DNA from: Temnothorax longispinosus
Lineage: Eukaryota; Arthropoda; Insecta; Hymenoptera; Formicidae
Assembly (NCBI RefSeq): GCF_030848805.1
Contig: NC_092361.1
Coordinates: 10,552,504-10,616,503 of the forward strand
Length of the DNA stretch: 64,000 bases
Direction: 5' to 3'
The position numbers were made by a program, and so were the translations under genes. Position 1 is the first letter of the stretch; the number at the start of each line of letters is the position of its first letter. The notes beneath the pieces are model-generated. The model was not told the DNA's origin and ran no database searches. It saw nothing but the letters and a program-made list of their open reading frames with translations. Positions 44,224 through 54,910 of this stretch are shown here, one piece after another.

Positions 44224-45200
44224 ACCTAGCCATATATTTCATTTAAAACTGATCAACCTATGAACAATATCATTTGTTAAATTTATATTTATTTTTATGA
44301 AAAGAATTTATTTATTATTAATTTTATTACATTTGTTTACTATTAATTAAAAAATATAAATATTATTGAAAGGAATTTTATTTTACACCCACGAAATATA
44401 CGTTTTGCAAGATTGAATAAAACTCAATTAATTATTAATTAATATTTATAATTACAATTTTTGTAATCTTCAATTTCCTTCGTCCAATCTTCTGAGATCA
44501 AAATATTAATATTGTTAGATATCGCAGTGCGTAGTTAAGGCTCGTCCAAAATTAATATAATTTTATACACATTATCGGAAACCCCATTTTTGTTAGCAAT
44601 TTTTCTAATTCTATTACATTCTTTAGTTTTTTCTACTCTATCTATATAATTCTTTCAGATTCGGTCAATTATTTCTTGAGAAATTGGAAAAATTTCTGAA
44701 CTGGTTTTCAAAAAGATCGGTAACGAAAAATTATACACTTTAAGTACTCCCCGGAAAATTCTACCCCTGTTTCATATACAATTTTTTGAGATTCGGTCAA
44801 TTAATTTCCAAAAAATTGGAAAATTTTGGTACCGGTTTTCAAAAAGATCGGTAACAAAAAATTATACACTTTATGGCATCCCCAGAAAATTCTATCCCTG
44901 TTTGATCTATAAATCTTTAAGATTCGGTCAATTATTTCCCGAAAAATTGTAAAAATTTCTGATACCGGTTTCCAGAAAATTGGTAACAAAAAACTATGTA
45001 CTTTATAGCATTCCCCGGAAAATTCTACCCCTACTTCATATATAATTCTTTAAGATTTGGTCAATTATTTCTTGAAAAATTAGAAAAATTAAAAAAACCG
45101 GTTTCCAGAAAATCGGTAACGAAAAACTATACACTTTATGGCACTCCCCGGGAAATTCTACCCCTATTTCATGTACCCTTGGTAAAAATTCGGTCCACTA

Positions 45201-45379
45201 ACGAATGAGTAGTTCGCGGTCAGACATACATACATACAGACGACGGTACTTATATATATAGATAGATGGTGTAGTAAATGAGTAACCAATAATAGGAGCT
45301 AAATAAAAAAATATTATTTTAATAAATTAATTTATTCAAACGACGTAACTAAATAATAAATATTCAAATAAATATAAAA
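45201..45379. other. Short spacer
   Basis: Short tetranucleotide runs (CATA, TAGA) near 45220-45265, AT-rich, no gene. Confidence 0.5.
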
Positions 45380-45384
45380 ATGGC

Positions 45385-46142
45385 TGTTTGGCGTACCGCC
45401 ATGTAAATAGCTGGTATATACACATTAGTAATAAGTTGATTAGTTATTTTCTTTTCTTTGTAATTTCGCACGAAACGTCGGCGGATCGCGAGCAGTAGAA
45501 TTACGCGACTCACCTATCGGTGCTGCCATCGCCCATCCGCCGACGGCATCCGCTCCCCCCAAAAAGGGAACAACTATTCGTCCGCGGCACATTGCAGGAC
45601 CGCGGAGAGGATAGACACTTATCGTCAAGTATTCGGAGAAGACACACCTCTCATCAGCACTCACAGTCAAACCATCCGACCGGACGGGCTCACAGTCTTT
45701 ACACCAACGAGACAACTCGCATCAAGCCGTCTCACGGCACACGCACACACACACCCCACACACCAGGGGTTCTGAGGAGGCTGCATTAACACGACTTCTC
45801 GCCTGCTATCACTAGTGCCTGCTTGCTTGCTCTATCTTGCACGTGCTTGCTTTACTTGGCTTCTGCTCTCGCTTGATTGCAACTGCATGCTGGACCAACC
45901 GAGGTTCCCGGAGCGACCACGAGGCCCACGAGCAGGACGAGAGACCCGGCGGAGTCCAGGCGACCGGCGCATCCCGGTGAGTCGCTTTTCGCTTTATAAG
46001 TACGCTGCATGCGCACATTTGCCATCGCGTTAAACCTTTGTTAGTCGTGAGGGGACTATAACACCCCCTTCTAGTCCTTCGAGTAACATTTTCGCTAAAA
46101 TTCGCAAATCTCGCCTCCGGGGGACTGACACCCCCCCGTTCA
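45385..46142 (-). repeat. Solo LTR C with perfect 5-bp duplication
   Basis: 758 bp. In minus orientation it starts TGAACGGGGGGGTGTC and ends GCGGTACGCCAAACA. ATGGC flanks both sides in plus orientation (45380-45384 and 46143-46147). It has the same internal landmarks as LTR B. The perfect duplication fixes the true ends of this LTR family. Confidence 0.95.
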
Positions 46143-46149
46143 ATGGCAA

Positions 46150-46385
46150 ATGAGTAAATTTTTAATTTACTTGTTAAAAATACACAGATATTACTCAAAG
46201 ATTTCTAAAATATTTGTTGTAAAATTTCAAGAAAAATTTTCGACATATTGCTAAAAATGTTTCATGGAGAATTTTTGAAATATTTCTAAATTATTTTATA
46301 AAAGATTTCATAAAAGATCAAAAAATTTTGTAAAAAATTTGTCATATATTGCAGAGGTTAGATTCCGATAACTTTGGCGTCAAAA
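46150..46385 (+). repeat. Left arm of an inner inverted pair
   Basis: AT-rich arm full of AAATATTT-type motifs ending in GATTCCGATAACTTTGGCG (46366-46384). The complement, GCGCCAAAGTTATCGGAATC, begins the right arm at about 47812. Confidence 0.75.
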
Positions 46386-46418
46386 TGTAAAAACAATGTA
46401 ACAATTTTCGAAGATATT

Positions 46419-47107
46419 TGCTCGGGGGGGTATCAATCGGTCCCCGGATTCGCGATTGGCCTGTATCAGGGTGGTTCGAAGGACCAGAGGGGCGATCCCT
46501 TCACGAATGCAAGCGAAATTAAATGCAAGTAAAGCGGGATAAATCAAGCGAAGCGACTCACCGTATCGCAGCCCGGCGCCCTCCTGGGATGGTCTCTCGG
46601 CCGATCTCGTCTGTCCTCTCGGGTGGCGAATCCTCCTTGATAGCAAGCGGGAGGCGTGCAGGCAGACAAGGTAGCGGGCAAGCAAGCAAGCGAGCAGCAA
46701 GCAACCCAAAACGGGCAAGCAGGCAAACGCCGTTCTAACGATTTCGTCGAGCACTCGACTGTGGCCGATACTCCGTCTTATCTTGTCGGCGATTCTTACG
46801 GGAGTGTCCGAGTGCTCCGGCACTCTCTCGGCTCGCGCTCCTGGAAGTACGGCGCGAACGAGTACTATTGTCCCAATAATTGGGCCTGCCACCCGTGGGC
46901 GGGCAGCACGAGTCGGGTGAGTCGCGCGAGTATTGACACCTGTCGCGGTCCGCCAACGTTTCGCGCGAGTCTCAAACCGACGGTAACTTTACGATTATGA
47001 GTTTACTGACTAATATACAACGAGTATCAAACGCGAATCAACCATATCAATATTATATACATGCGACAAACCACTATATTCAATTATATGCAAACGAGCG
47101 CCAACCA
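46419..47107 (+). repeat. Solo LTR D with perfect 5-bp duplication
   Basis: 689 bp from TGCTCGGGGGGG to GAGCGCCAACCA. ATATT flanks both sides (46414-46418 and 47108-47112). It is more diverged from B and C than they are from each other, and closest to LTR A in its G-run start. Confidence 0.93.
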
Positions 47108-47112
47108 ATATT

Positions 47113-47640
47113 TTTAGCGAGAAATACGGGAAAAAGAATTAAAAACTTCCACGACCAATAGTTTGCAAGATATAGCGTCTGGTGTTTTAAAAACGTTTAA
47201 TGATTTACAGATCTTTGTAGGCGAATATTTAATAGATATAATTGTATAGTTTTACATGGTACACTTTTCACGCAAAACGAGATGCCACGCATACATTTTC
47301 CACTCGAGACAAAAACGTAAACAACGTAAGATATTGCGAGGTCTACCCCCTCCTTTCTAACTTGATTATAGGGCGAAACAAGGTCTATCATTGTACGGTT
47401 TGTGTTTTCAATTTTCCACGCAAACCGAAGTTTACCCCCACCCCCTGTTTGCGAGGGAAGGGCGGTAGCACCTCCCCCGCCTACGTGTGTACTGTTTATA
47501 CACACAATTGAAGTATAATTTAAAAATTCATATTATTTATTTTTAACTTTAACACTGTATATCCCAAAAACCAGAGCGGTTTATAAGACCTATATAATTT
47601 TTTGTTCAGCGTTAAAAGTACTGTAAGCGACGGGAAAAAA
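47113..47640. other. Spacer, no gene seen
   Basis: Contains a phrase shared with the MITE core at 36960-37000 (CACTTTTCACGCAAAA). No domain recognised. Confidence 0.5.
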
Positions 47641-47644
47641 TTAA

Positions 47645-47720
47645 CGGAGCTACCGGGATTCGAACTCGGGATCCTTCGCTCACACGCCTAGCACATAGGC
47701 TGCTACCCCACGACTGCTCC
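47645..47720 (-). ncRNA. tRNA-like SINE head or tRNA pseudogene
   Basis: Minus-strand 76-nt segment with a consensus B box (GTTCGAATCC, 47665-47656), a weaker A box (TGGGGTAGCAG) and a 5-of-7 acceptor pairing (GGAGC with GCTCC). The anticodon arm lacks U33 and does not form a proper 5-bp stem, so it is not a functional tRNA. The downstream part is not tRNA. A tRNA-derived SINE is the likeliest source. Confidence 0.5.
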
Positions 47721-47811
47721 ACTACTACGCTAATTTCTCCAATTCCCCATCAATACTGGCCCTACGGCCCTAAATCTCCTACAGTACTATCAGAGACCAT
47801 CGTCAAATTAA

Positions 47812-48085
47812 GGCGCCAAAGTTATCGGAATCTTGCCCAGAAATATTTTGTAAAAGATTTTTCATACATTTTCAAAAATATTTTATAAAACATATTTAAA
47901 ATATTTTTAAATAATTTATACCGGTCTAATGAAAATATGTCTGTGAAACATTTAAAAAAATTTTTTGTGAAATATTTTAATAGAATATTTTAAAATGTTT
48001 TACAGATATTTACGAAATATTTTTGAAATATTTTATTAAAATATTTCAAAAAATGATTTACAAGAAATATTTTATGCTGTGTGGG
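47812..48085 (-). repeat. Right arm of the inner inverted pair and outer TIR end
   Basis: From GCGCCAAAGTTATCGGAATC through AAATATTTT-rich sequence to ATGCTGTGTGGG. It serves as the partner of both 46150-46385 (inner end) and 41308-41520 (outer end). Confidence 0.7.
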
Positions 48086-49169
48086 TGTTAATTAAATGTT
48101 ACATAATGTTACTTCACGCACAACTAGCTGCGACTCTCAAAGTTCACTTTTTCCTTGTTACTCGTTAATTTTAATATCGAAAGTCTTTAGTTAATTAACT
48201 ATTTATTTATTATATTTATAATTCACAGATAATCGCGTGCTTTAAAAGTTATGGAAGATAAATATATATTTTAAATATTATTTAATAATACAAGAGACAT
48301 ATATTGATGAATAAAATATAATATAGGGGAGACCAGGGCACCATGAGCCACGGGGTACCATGGGTCATTGACTGTTTAGGGTAACCCAGAATGTTTAGGT
48401 TGATTCAACTAGTATCATGTGACAGTTACTTTGTATCTATGTGGCAGTCATAAAAGTCTGTAGTCTCGAGACGCACATGACATGACATGACATGACATAA
48501 ATGGTTTTTGTGATGCGTAAATAACTTTTAACCATTTAGAAATGTTTTAATATTGTTTTTGTAGTAAAATATACAATGCTGCGGTATCATGAGTCACACA
48601 CGTCACCAAGGTTGATGATAGATAGGTTGATAATATATGTTATTTTTGATTGAAGAAAACATGTCAGAAGTTAGTTTTTCTAAAAAAAAAAATGATATTT
48701 CAGTAGTGGGTTCTGATATCTTTGTTTGTTCCTACCCAATCCTGAACAGTGTCATAAAAAAGCGTATTGTAAGGGAAGGGCCGACCAGGCCACAGGTTAA
48801 TTCAAGGAACCAACGGGTAGGCCGGGGTGTGTTGTCAGGATAGGGAAATTATGAAGGCGAAGTAAAAAATACTCCTCGATGCAGTAAACTCTCTTTATTA
48901 CGCACTCGGGTACAAAAAGATTCGCGTCGGCCGTACGCGACTACCTCGAATGAATGCCGGAACACTTCTTTTTCTTTTTTTATTAATGGCACCCGCCTCT
49001 TGTCAGTGGCGATACGGCCAAGTTCTTGTTAAAATGAGTGACGATAGAGCTTGTGTTACTATTACTACAATATGGCTCGTTTCCATTCGAGCGGTGAGAC
49101 GGCGTAGACTGTGTGCAGAATATAGAAAGGAAAGCTTAAGGGATGGCAAAAGGGAGCGCGGCGCGTAAT
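48086..49169. other. Spacer with CATGA run and unassigned GC-richer patch
   Basis: (CATGA)n near 48477-48498. A block with GGCACCATGAGCCACGGGGT near 48340 looks like a dispersed repeat. From about 48830 (TGTTGTCAGGATAGGG) to 49165 composition rises and may be a small LTR fragment, but no second boundary was found. No gene seen. Confidence 0.4.
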
Positions 49170-49207
49170 TTAAATTTGAACTTCTATAGCCTTGCAAAAG
49201 GCCATGA

Positions 49208-52120
49208 TTAGGCGACACACCTTGCTAGTAGGTTTTCTAAGAAGATCGTATATATATCTCGACAGTTAGGTCCCTTACTCTTATATATAAATACACGGAG
49301 TTTAGTACTATGCCTAATGGTAATTGGACAATAAAAGATTAAGTGATTAATGTAAATCCGGTTACCGCATGGACATGAGCCATCATCAATAAGATTATAC
49401 GGTTCAATCACGGTTACAATCGTTTCTCTGGAGAGGCCAGAATTGTAAAATACCAAGGTTTTGACGACTCTCGGTATATGTGGTTATAGTAGTGGGTCCC
49501 TTTATCTCGGGCGCACGTGGCAAGATAGTCTTTAAAGCGATCATCAAGTTTTTCCTTAGCAAAAAGATCAGTATATGGGATTTTGAAGTGTGGGGGAGGG
49601 GTACCTTCTCTAATTGCTCTTTTTGCCAGAGAGTCGGCAATTTCGTTACCGGCTATTCCTATGTGCGAGGGAATCCAAATAAATTGTATACGGGTACCTC
49701 TTTCTTGAGCTATAAGTAATTTTGCCTTAATTAACGGGATGAGATAATTGCACTTGCGAGGAAATGGGACCGCGAAAACCTCTATCACGCTTTTCGAGTC
49801 AGTAACGATAGTAGCACACGTTGGCCGAAGGTCGAGACATAAAAGTATAGCATTATAGATTGCCCGGGTTTCGGCAGTAAATATGGAAGTCTGAGACGGT
49901 AGTTTATGCATGATTTGCAGCTGAATCTAAGGGGAGTGACAGGCAGCACCAACGTAATTCCCCAACTGAGTCTTAGACCCGTCAGTGTAAAATACCAAGG
50001 TGTCCCTCATGACGTCCCCAAATGCTTGGTTAAAAGTAGCTTGCACCTGTTGTCGAGAAATACTGTTAAAGGTATCCATTGTTTCTGGGCTTGGATAGTA
50101 GTAAGGAGGGGAGAAAAAGGAAGAATAAAAGGAGTATTGAAAGAAAGGCAGGATTGGCGATTTGTATATGTGATGGACTGTCAGTTCGACGCCTTTGAAT
50201 GCTTCCGCTAGAGGAAAATTACGAGCTACGTATTCGGCCCTCTCAGGGTCCTGCATTGTATAGTATGCTATCTCTGACAACGATTCCGTGACTGGATGAT
50301 TCGTGACTGACTGTACTTTGATAAGGTACTTAGCAGTCAAATATTGAAGTCTTGGCTTTAAAGGAGGCTCTTTGGCCTCAGCAAACATAGTGTTTATAGG
50401 AGTAGAAATGCGGTATCCCAAGCTGACTCTAATAGCTTTATTCTCTATTATTTCAAGTCTGTGAAATTTGGTGGAGTTTTGAAGACAAAATATATGAGAG
50501 ACATATTCCAGAAAACCTCTTAAAATGGCTCTGTACACATTGAGGAGGAGCTGGGGATGAGCTCCCCACCAGACCCCCCTGAGGGAAGAAATAATGTTCG
50601 CTGTTGTCCTGGGTTTGGAAATCAAATAATCCATGTGGGCGGTGCCCGAGAGCTTGGGGTCAAGAACTACACCTAGAAAGCGAACAGTTTCCGAGGGACC
50701 AAACCCTGTCGTCGATTCTAATGACACAGTGATTGTAGTTACGCTTGAAAGGCGAGTAGATTATGAGCTGAGTTTTAGTAGGAGAGATTTCAAGTCCTCT
50801 GTCTCTAAGGTATTTCTGGATCCGTTCAAGGGATTTTTGCAAGGAGTCCATTGCTTTTCGAAGGGTAGATCCCGTTGCATATATGACTATGTCGTCTGCA
50901 AATTGCAGAATTTTAGTGCTACTATGAAGTAGTTTTGCTATTTTTCTTAAGTATATATTGAATAATATCGGATTAAGGACCGATCCCTGAGGGGTACCCT
51001 TACGCGATATGCGAGGGGGGGTAAGCTTGCCGTCAACAACAAACTGTACGTTGCGGGAATGAATGAGATTTTGGACGAACTGGCAGACTCTCTTGGGGAA
51101 GCCGGGATCCAACATGTCTTGTATTAGAATGCCGGGATCGACATTATTAAATGCGCCTTTCACGTCGATGAATAAAGCCGCTGTCATTTTATTTTGAAGG
51201 AACCCTTCTTGAATTTCAGACGTTAGTATAGTGAGGTTGTCAAAGGAGGATTTAAATTTGCGGAATTCAAACTGGAAATCAGGAACCAGGGACTCCGGAA
51301 GGGCCCTCGACTTCATCACCCAATGTAACCTGTTGAGGATGAGTTTCTCTAGAAGCTTAAGTGTACAGGAGGTGAAAGCTATCGGCCTAACGCCACTGCC
51401 ATGAGGCTTTGGGATAAGGTAAACAAGCGAATGCGACCAAGACTCCGGAAAAGCGCCCTCCAAGAACAAGTTGTTGAGGATCCTCAGCAGCAATTTCTTC
51501 AGAAAAGTAGGAAGTGACTTAAAGATTTGATAGTCTATTCTGCCAATTCCTGGGCTAGACTCTTGTCCATTCAAGAGAGAGACTCAGGTGTGGAAGCGGA
51601 GTTGTCAGGAACATTTAGAGGTTCGGAATTGCACGAGGGAGGACAGATGTTGGCCATTGCGGCCTCCACCTGCTCACTATTTACACCTGCGGAGGGATTG
51701 GCTGACGCCAACTTGCGATTTCTATATCTTTTCAACATCCTCCAGACATTCGCGGTAAGGGTCAGAAAGTCCATCCATCCCTCTTGGCCTTTCTCAAGAT
51801 TTTCCTAGTTTCAGAAAGTTGAGCCCTGTAAGTCTGATAATTTAACACTGTAGGATTTTTCCGATATATTTTGCATACCCTTTTTCTAGCCTGCGTCGCT
51901 TCCGAGCACTCCTTAGTCCACCAGAGAGCAGGAGGAGGGCCAGTATGAGTACCGTCTTTTTTCCGATGTTTCAAGGAAACTGCCTCTCTGGCGGGAGGAG
52001 AGATCTCACCAAGAACGTTTTCAACCTGCTCGAAGAATGCGTGATATTATTGCAAGTGATTTCTGCCCAGTGCTTTGAGTATCAACGTGAAGAAATTCAA
52101 ACAAGCGCGGGTAAACGGTC
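49208..52120 (-). pseudogene. LINE ORF2: RT, RNase H and C-terminal zinc knuckle
   Basis: From about 52120 a linker reads GEISPPAREAVSLKHRKKDG and PPALWWTKECSEATQARKRV. RT follows (51574-50660): FPESWSHSLVYLIPKPHGSG, VRPIAFTSC, AALFIDVKGAFNNV, GTPQGSVLNPILFNIYL and the catalytic FADD near 50905. A frameshift at about 50700 leads to the thumb (RFLGVVLDPKL, WGAHPQLLLNVYRAILRGFL). RNase H follows (LVFYTDGSK, TAETRAIYNAI, VTDSKSV, WIPSHIGIAGNEIADSLAKR), with its Asp, Glu, Asp and His/Asp residues present. Last comes CPCGNRIYINHLIFYCP, a CCHC knuckle. In life this protein copies the LINE RNA at the nicked target. At least four frameshifts are visible. Confidence 0.88.
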
Positions 52121-52930
52121 CACCCTGTGCCTTTTACCTATAAAACTGCTGGGTTGCTGCCCAATCCCAGATCCTGTCAGCTGGGTAATAGATGCAGCTG
52201 GCAGTACTGAACAGGATAGCGCTTCGCGATGCGAGCGCGGCGTGTTCGTGCGTGAAAGGTACCCAATACGAGCAGGGTATATGGCCCACCACGTGCCGTA
52301 TATCCCTAAAACGCTTCGGCTGCTGCCGAATCCCGGATCTCTGGGCAACCGATGAGCGACGTGTTAACAGCATGGGGTGATTTGTGCGTTACGTGGTAGC
52401 TGGTGAGCACGGCACCAGCGACGGCGACTCGTCAAACGTGAGCTACGATTGCTCGACACGAGTACTACGGGGGTAGGGAGCCCCGCCGGGAGGCTACCGG
52501 TGCCCTACCAGATGGTGACGGACTCGTAGGGGTGGTGGTTCGCATAGCCGGATGAGTGCCATGGGGGGCTCAGTGCGGGTCGCGCTATGAAGCTTATATT
52601 GCGCATTACCTATAATGGGGGTGTTATGGCACCCCGATCCTGTCAGCTTGGCTGATCTAATCCGAGTAGATCATGTCCGCTGCAGGAAACCCAGCTACCT
52701 GGGGAACAATAGTGAGTCATAAGGGCGTTACGGGAAACCGTGCCCTTACGTCTGAAAAGTCGGCTAGTCCGGGAGTACGTAATCGTCAGGTATGGGCTCT
52801 GTAAAGGGGAAATCCCCGGTGTCGGCTCTGATTCTAGCGTGAAGGGAAGTACTGATAACGTTGGTCGCACTGCGACCACGGGGAGGATTCTGGGAGGGCT
52901 AACCGTCCCCCCAAACCCCTCGGTGCGGTT

Positions 52931-52963
52931 GTAACTATGACACTCATTATAGTAGCCAAATAT

Positions 52964-53010
<47 letters not shown>

Positions 53011-53026
53011 ACTGTCCCTATCTACT
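52931..53026 (+). rRNA. 28S rRNA fragment spanning R2 and R1 target sites (pseudogene)
   Basis: GTAACTATGAC, then diverged, then TAGCCAAATATCTCGTCATC, TAATTAGTGACGCGCATGAA and TGGATTAACGAGATTCCCAC, up to TGTCCCTATCTACT. This is the universally conserved insect 28S core around the R2 and R1 insertion sites, with a few substitutions near TAGCC (52953), so it is not a working rRNA gene. Confidence 0.9.
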
Positions 53027-53438
53027 GACCCAACTGGGAGTGGCTTCGGCTGCGAAGATCCGACCAGTGATCTAGACTGGTATCACGGGGACCGGTGGCC
53101 CAGGGAGTTTGCTCCCGCCGGTCGCGGGTAGGACCATCGTGGTTAGGTGGCAGTGGTTTACAGCCAAATGCTGGCTAGGATACGTCTCGCACTTGGGTGT
53201 CCGACGGGTGAGCTGCGTCCCAACAGCTCGGGTACCAGCCTGCACAGCTGGTAGAGCGTGAATAGTCGCTCGCCCCAACCAGTGGGTTGCTGCAAGATCC
53301 TGTAATCCTGCAGCGTACTGGTAGTACTGGACCTCGGTCGGTACGCGCTGATTGGGCGTATCCCAATCCCACGCCCGTGGGGGCCGTGTGGATTAGGCTC
53401 CATGAGCAGATGCTGCACGCAAAACTTACGACAATTTC
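53027..53438 (+). mobile_element. 412-bp insertion at the exact R1 site of 28S
   Basis: The insertion lies between TGTCCCTATCTACT (53013-53026) and a second TGTCCCTATCTA (53439-53450). That is the 14-bp target duplication known for R1 retrotransposons, with a 7-bp contraction in the second copy. It has no ORF and is GC-rich and structured, consistent with an R1 3' region or an internally deleted R1. Confidence 0.75.
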
Positions 53439-53532
53439 TGTCCCTATCTAGCGAAACCACTGCCAAGGGAACGGGCTTGGAAAAATTAGCGGAGAAAGAA
53501 GACCCTGTTGAGTTTGACTCTAGTCTGACACT
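53439..53532 (+). rRNA. 28S rRNA fragment downstream of the R1 site (pseudogene)
   Basis: GCGAAACCACTGCCAAGGGA, ACGGGCTTGGAAAAATTAGC, GAAGACCCTGTTGAGTTTGA and CTCTAGTCTG, diverging from 28S after about 53532. Several substitutions relative to the conserved core show it is decayed. Confidence 0.9.
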
Positions 53533-53938
53533 CCTTGTCACCCCACTTAAGAACCTCTGTCTTCAGATCCTCGTCACGTGATTGCAGAATAGAGGTGAAG
53601 CTTTTCCATTGTTTTTTCGATAATTTGTGTTTGTGAGAAAACACATTTACTGACCTTGCAACCGTCCGCATAGCTGAGCAGCCGAACAAACCCGACGGCC
53701 AGCAGCGACTTGGGGAGCAGCGTACACCGACAATTTGCGAACAGGATTACCGGATAAGCGAGTCCGAAGAGCCCATATGGCTAGCGTTTACCTGAATCCC
53801 GAGATATAGGTGACCGGGGTACGATTGACCCCGGCAGACGAGCGGCAGATAATCGACCGAGCGAGCCAACGAGCGGGCCTTGGAAGGAGAGCCAAGCAGA
53901 GCAGATCGGGACGAGCGCGGTCGAGATAGCGCAACGGG

Positions 53939-54700
53939 CACGCGAGATAGCGGGGTCACGAGATTGAACCCCGCGAACGGGGGTATATCGGTAATAGCCG
54001 GAGGCCGAACCCCGGAATACGTCTCAGGGGTGACCCGGAGGCCAACCACCCGATACGCGAAGCGCCGATAACGACCAACGCGGAAATAGCGGGGTCACGC
54101 GAATGACCCCCGCGCAGAGGGGCACGGCGGTCATAGCCGGGGGCCGAGCCGCGTAAATCGTTTCAGGGGCAACCCGGAGGGCAATCAAATCAACTCCGAC
54201 GCGATAGCGCCAGCGGGCGCAAAGATCGCGGCGTCACGGGGGTGACCCCCGCGCCGAGGGGCACGGAGGTCGCAGCCAATAGCCGAACCACGGAAATCGT
54301 CTCATGGGGGTCCCGAATGACGACCCACCGGACCGCGAAGCGACAACGCCAGCGGGCGCGGAGATCACGGGGTCACGAGAATGACCCCCGTACCGGGGGG
54401 CACGGAGGTCTTAGCCGAAGGCCGAGCCGTGGAGGTCGTTTCAGGGGACGCACAAACAACGACCCACCGAACCGCGACGCGATACCGCCGACGAGCGCGA
54501 AAATCGCGGGGTCATAACAATGACCCCTGCGCCGAAGGGCACGGAGGTCACAGCGGGCGGCCGACTCGCCAAACACGCCTCAAGGGCGACCCGAAGAACA
54601 ATCGATCGACTCGCGACGCGATATTGATAACGAAAGCGAGTCTAGCGGGGACATACGATGACCCCCGGATATCGGAAACCGAGGGAGCCCGGGGAAAATC
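53939..54700 (+). repeat. GC-rich ~138-bp tandem array
   Basis: About six copies starting with GCGGGGTCACGAGAATGACC-like phrases at 53939, 54089, 54228, 54366, 54506 and 54642. Each goes on to GGGGCACGGAGGTC, AGCCGAAGGCCGAGCC and AACCGCGACGCGATA. Composition and layout recall rDNA intergenic-spacer subrepeats, which fits the neighbouring 28S pieces. Confidence 0.85.
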
Positions 54701-54821
54701 GGCGGGTGGAATGTCATTAGAGGAGGCGCTGAAATGAATCCAGAGGGTCAGCGAGACCATTCAATCGCGAAATTTCCGAACCCGGGAACCGGGGGAGCGG
54801 GGTCCAGCGGGACCCATGCCA

Positions 54822-54910
54822 ATGCGTGCGATTAGTTATAAGACGTAGATTGAGAACCGCAGGCGCGATTAGTTATAAGGCGCAGATTGAGAACCGCAGC
54901 CGTCACCGGC
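54822..54910 (+). repeat. Two-copy ~44-bp direct repeat
   Basis: GCGATTAGTTATAAGACGTA and GCGATTAGTTATAAGGCGCA, each followed by GATTGAGAACCGCAG. Confidence 0.9.

Larger units (their letters stand above)
42700..45200 (+). repeat. Degenerate ~130-bp tandem array
   Basis: Roughly a dozen or more diverged copies of a unit containing TTCGGTCAATTA, GAAAAATTGGAAAAATTT, GTAACCGGTTT, AAATCGGTAACAAAAAATTA, TACACTTTATAGCA and CCCGGGAAATTCTACC. Several are regularly spaced (42715-43030, 44640-45190); others are separated by the two MITEs below. A lone copy lies near 34930. Short ORFs inside it are incidental. Confidence 0.85.
41308..48085. mobile_element. Candidate large TIR element with AAATATTTC subterminal repeats
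   Basis: CCCACACAGCATGAAATATTTCT at 41308 is mirrored by the complement of ...AGAAATATTTTATGCTGTGTGGG ending at 48085. Both ends lead into 200-270 bp dense in AAATATTTC/GAAATATTT motifs. No transposase of its own was recognised between them. The interior holds repeats, MITEs and LTRs inserted later. The two ends may alternatively belong to two separate copies. Confidence 0.45.

Noticed and set aside
47645..47720. Functional tRNA gene
   Set aside because: The B box is good, but the anticodon loop lacks U33, the stem is broken and the acceptor has two mispairs.
54242..54737. Overlapping Arg/Gly-rich ORFs on the GC-rich array
   Set aside because: They follow the ~138-bp repeat period and exist on both strands, so they reflect the repeat, not a gene.
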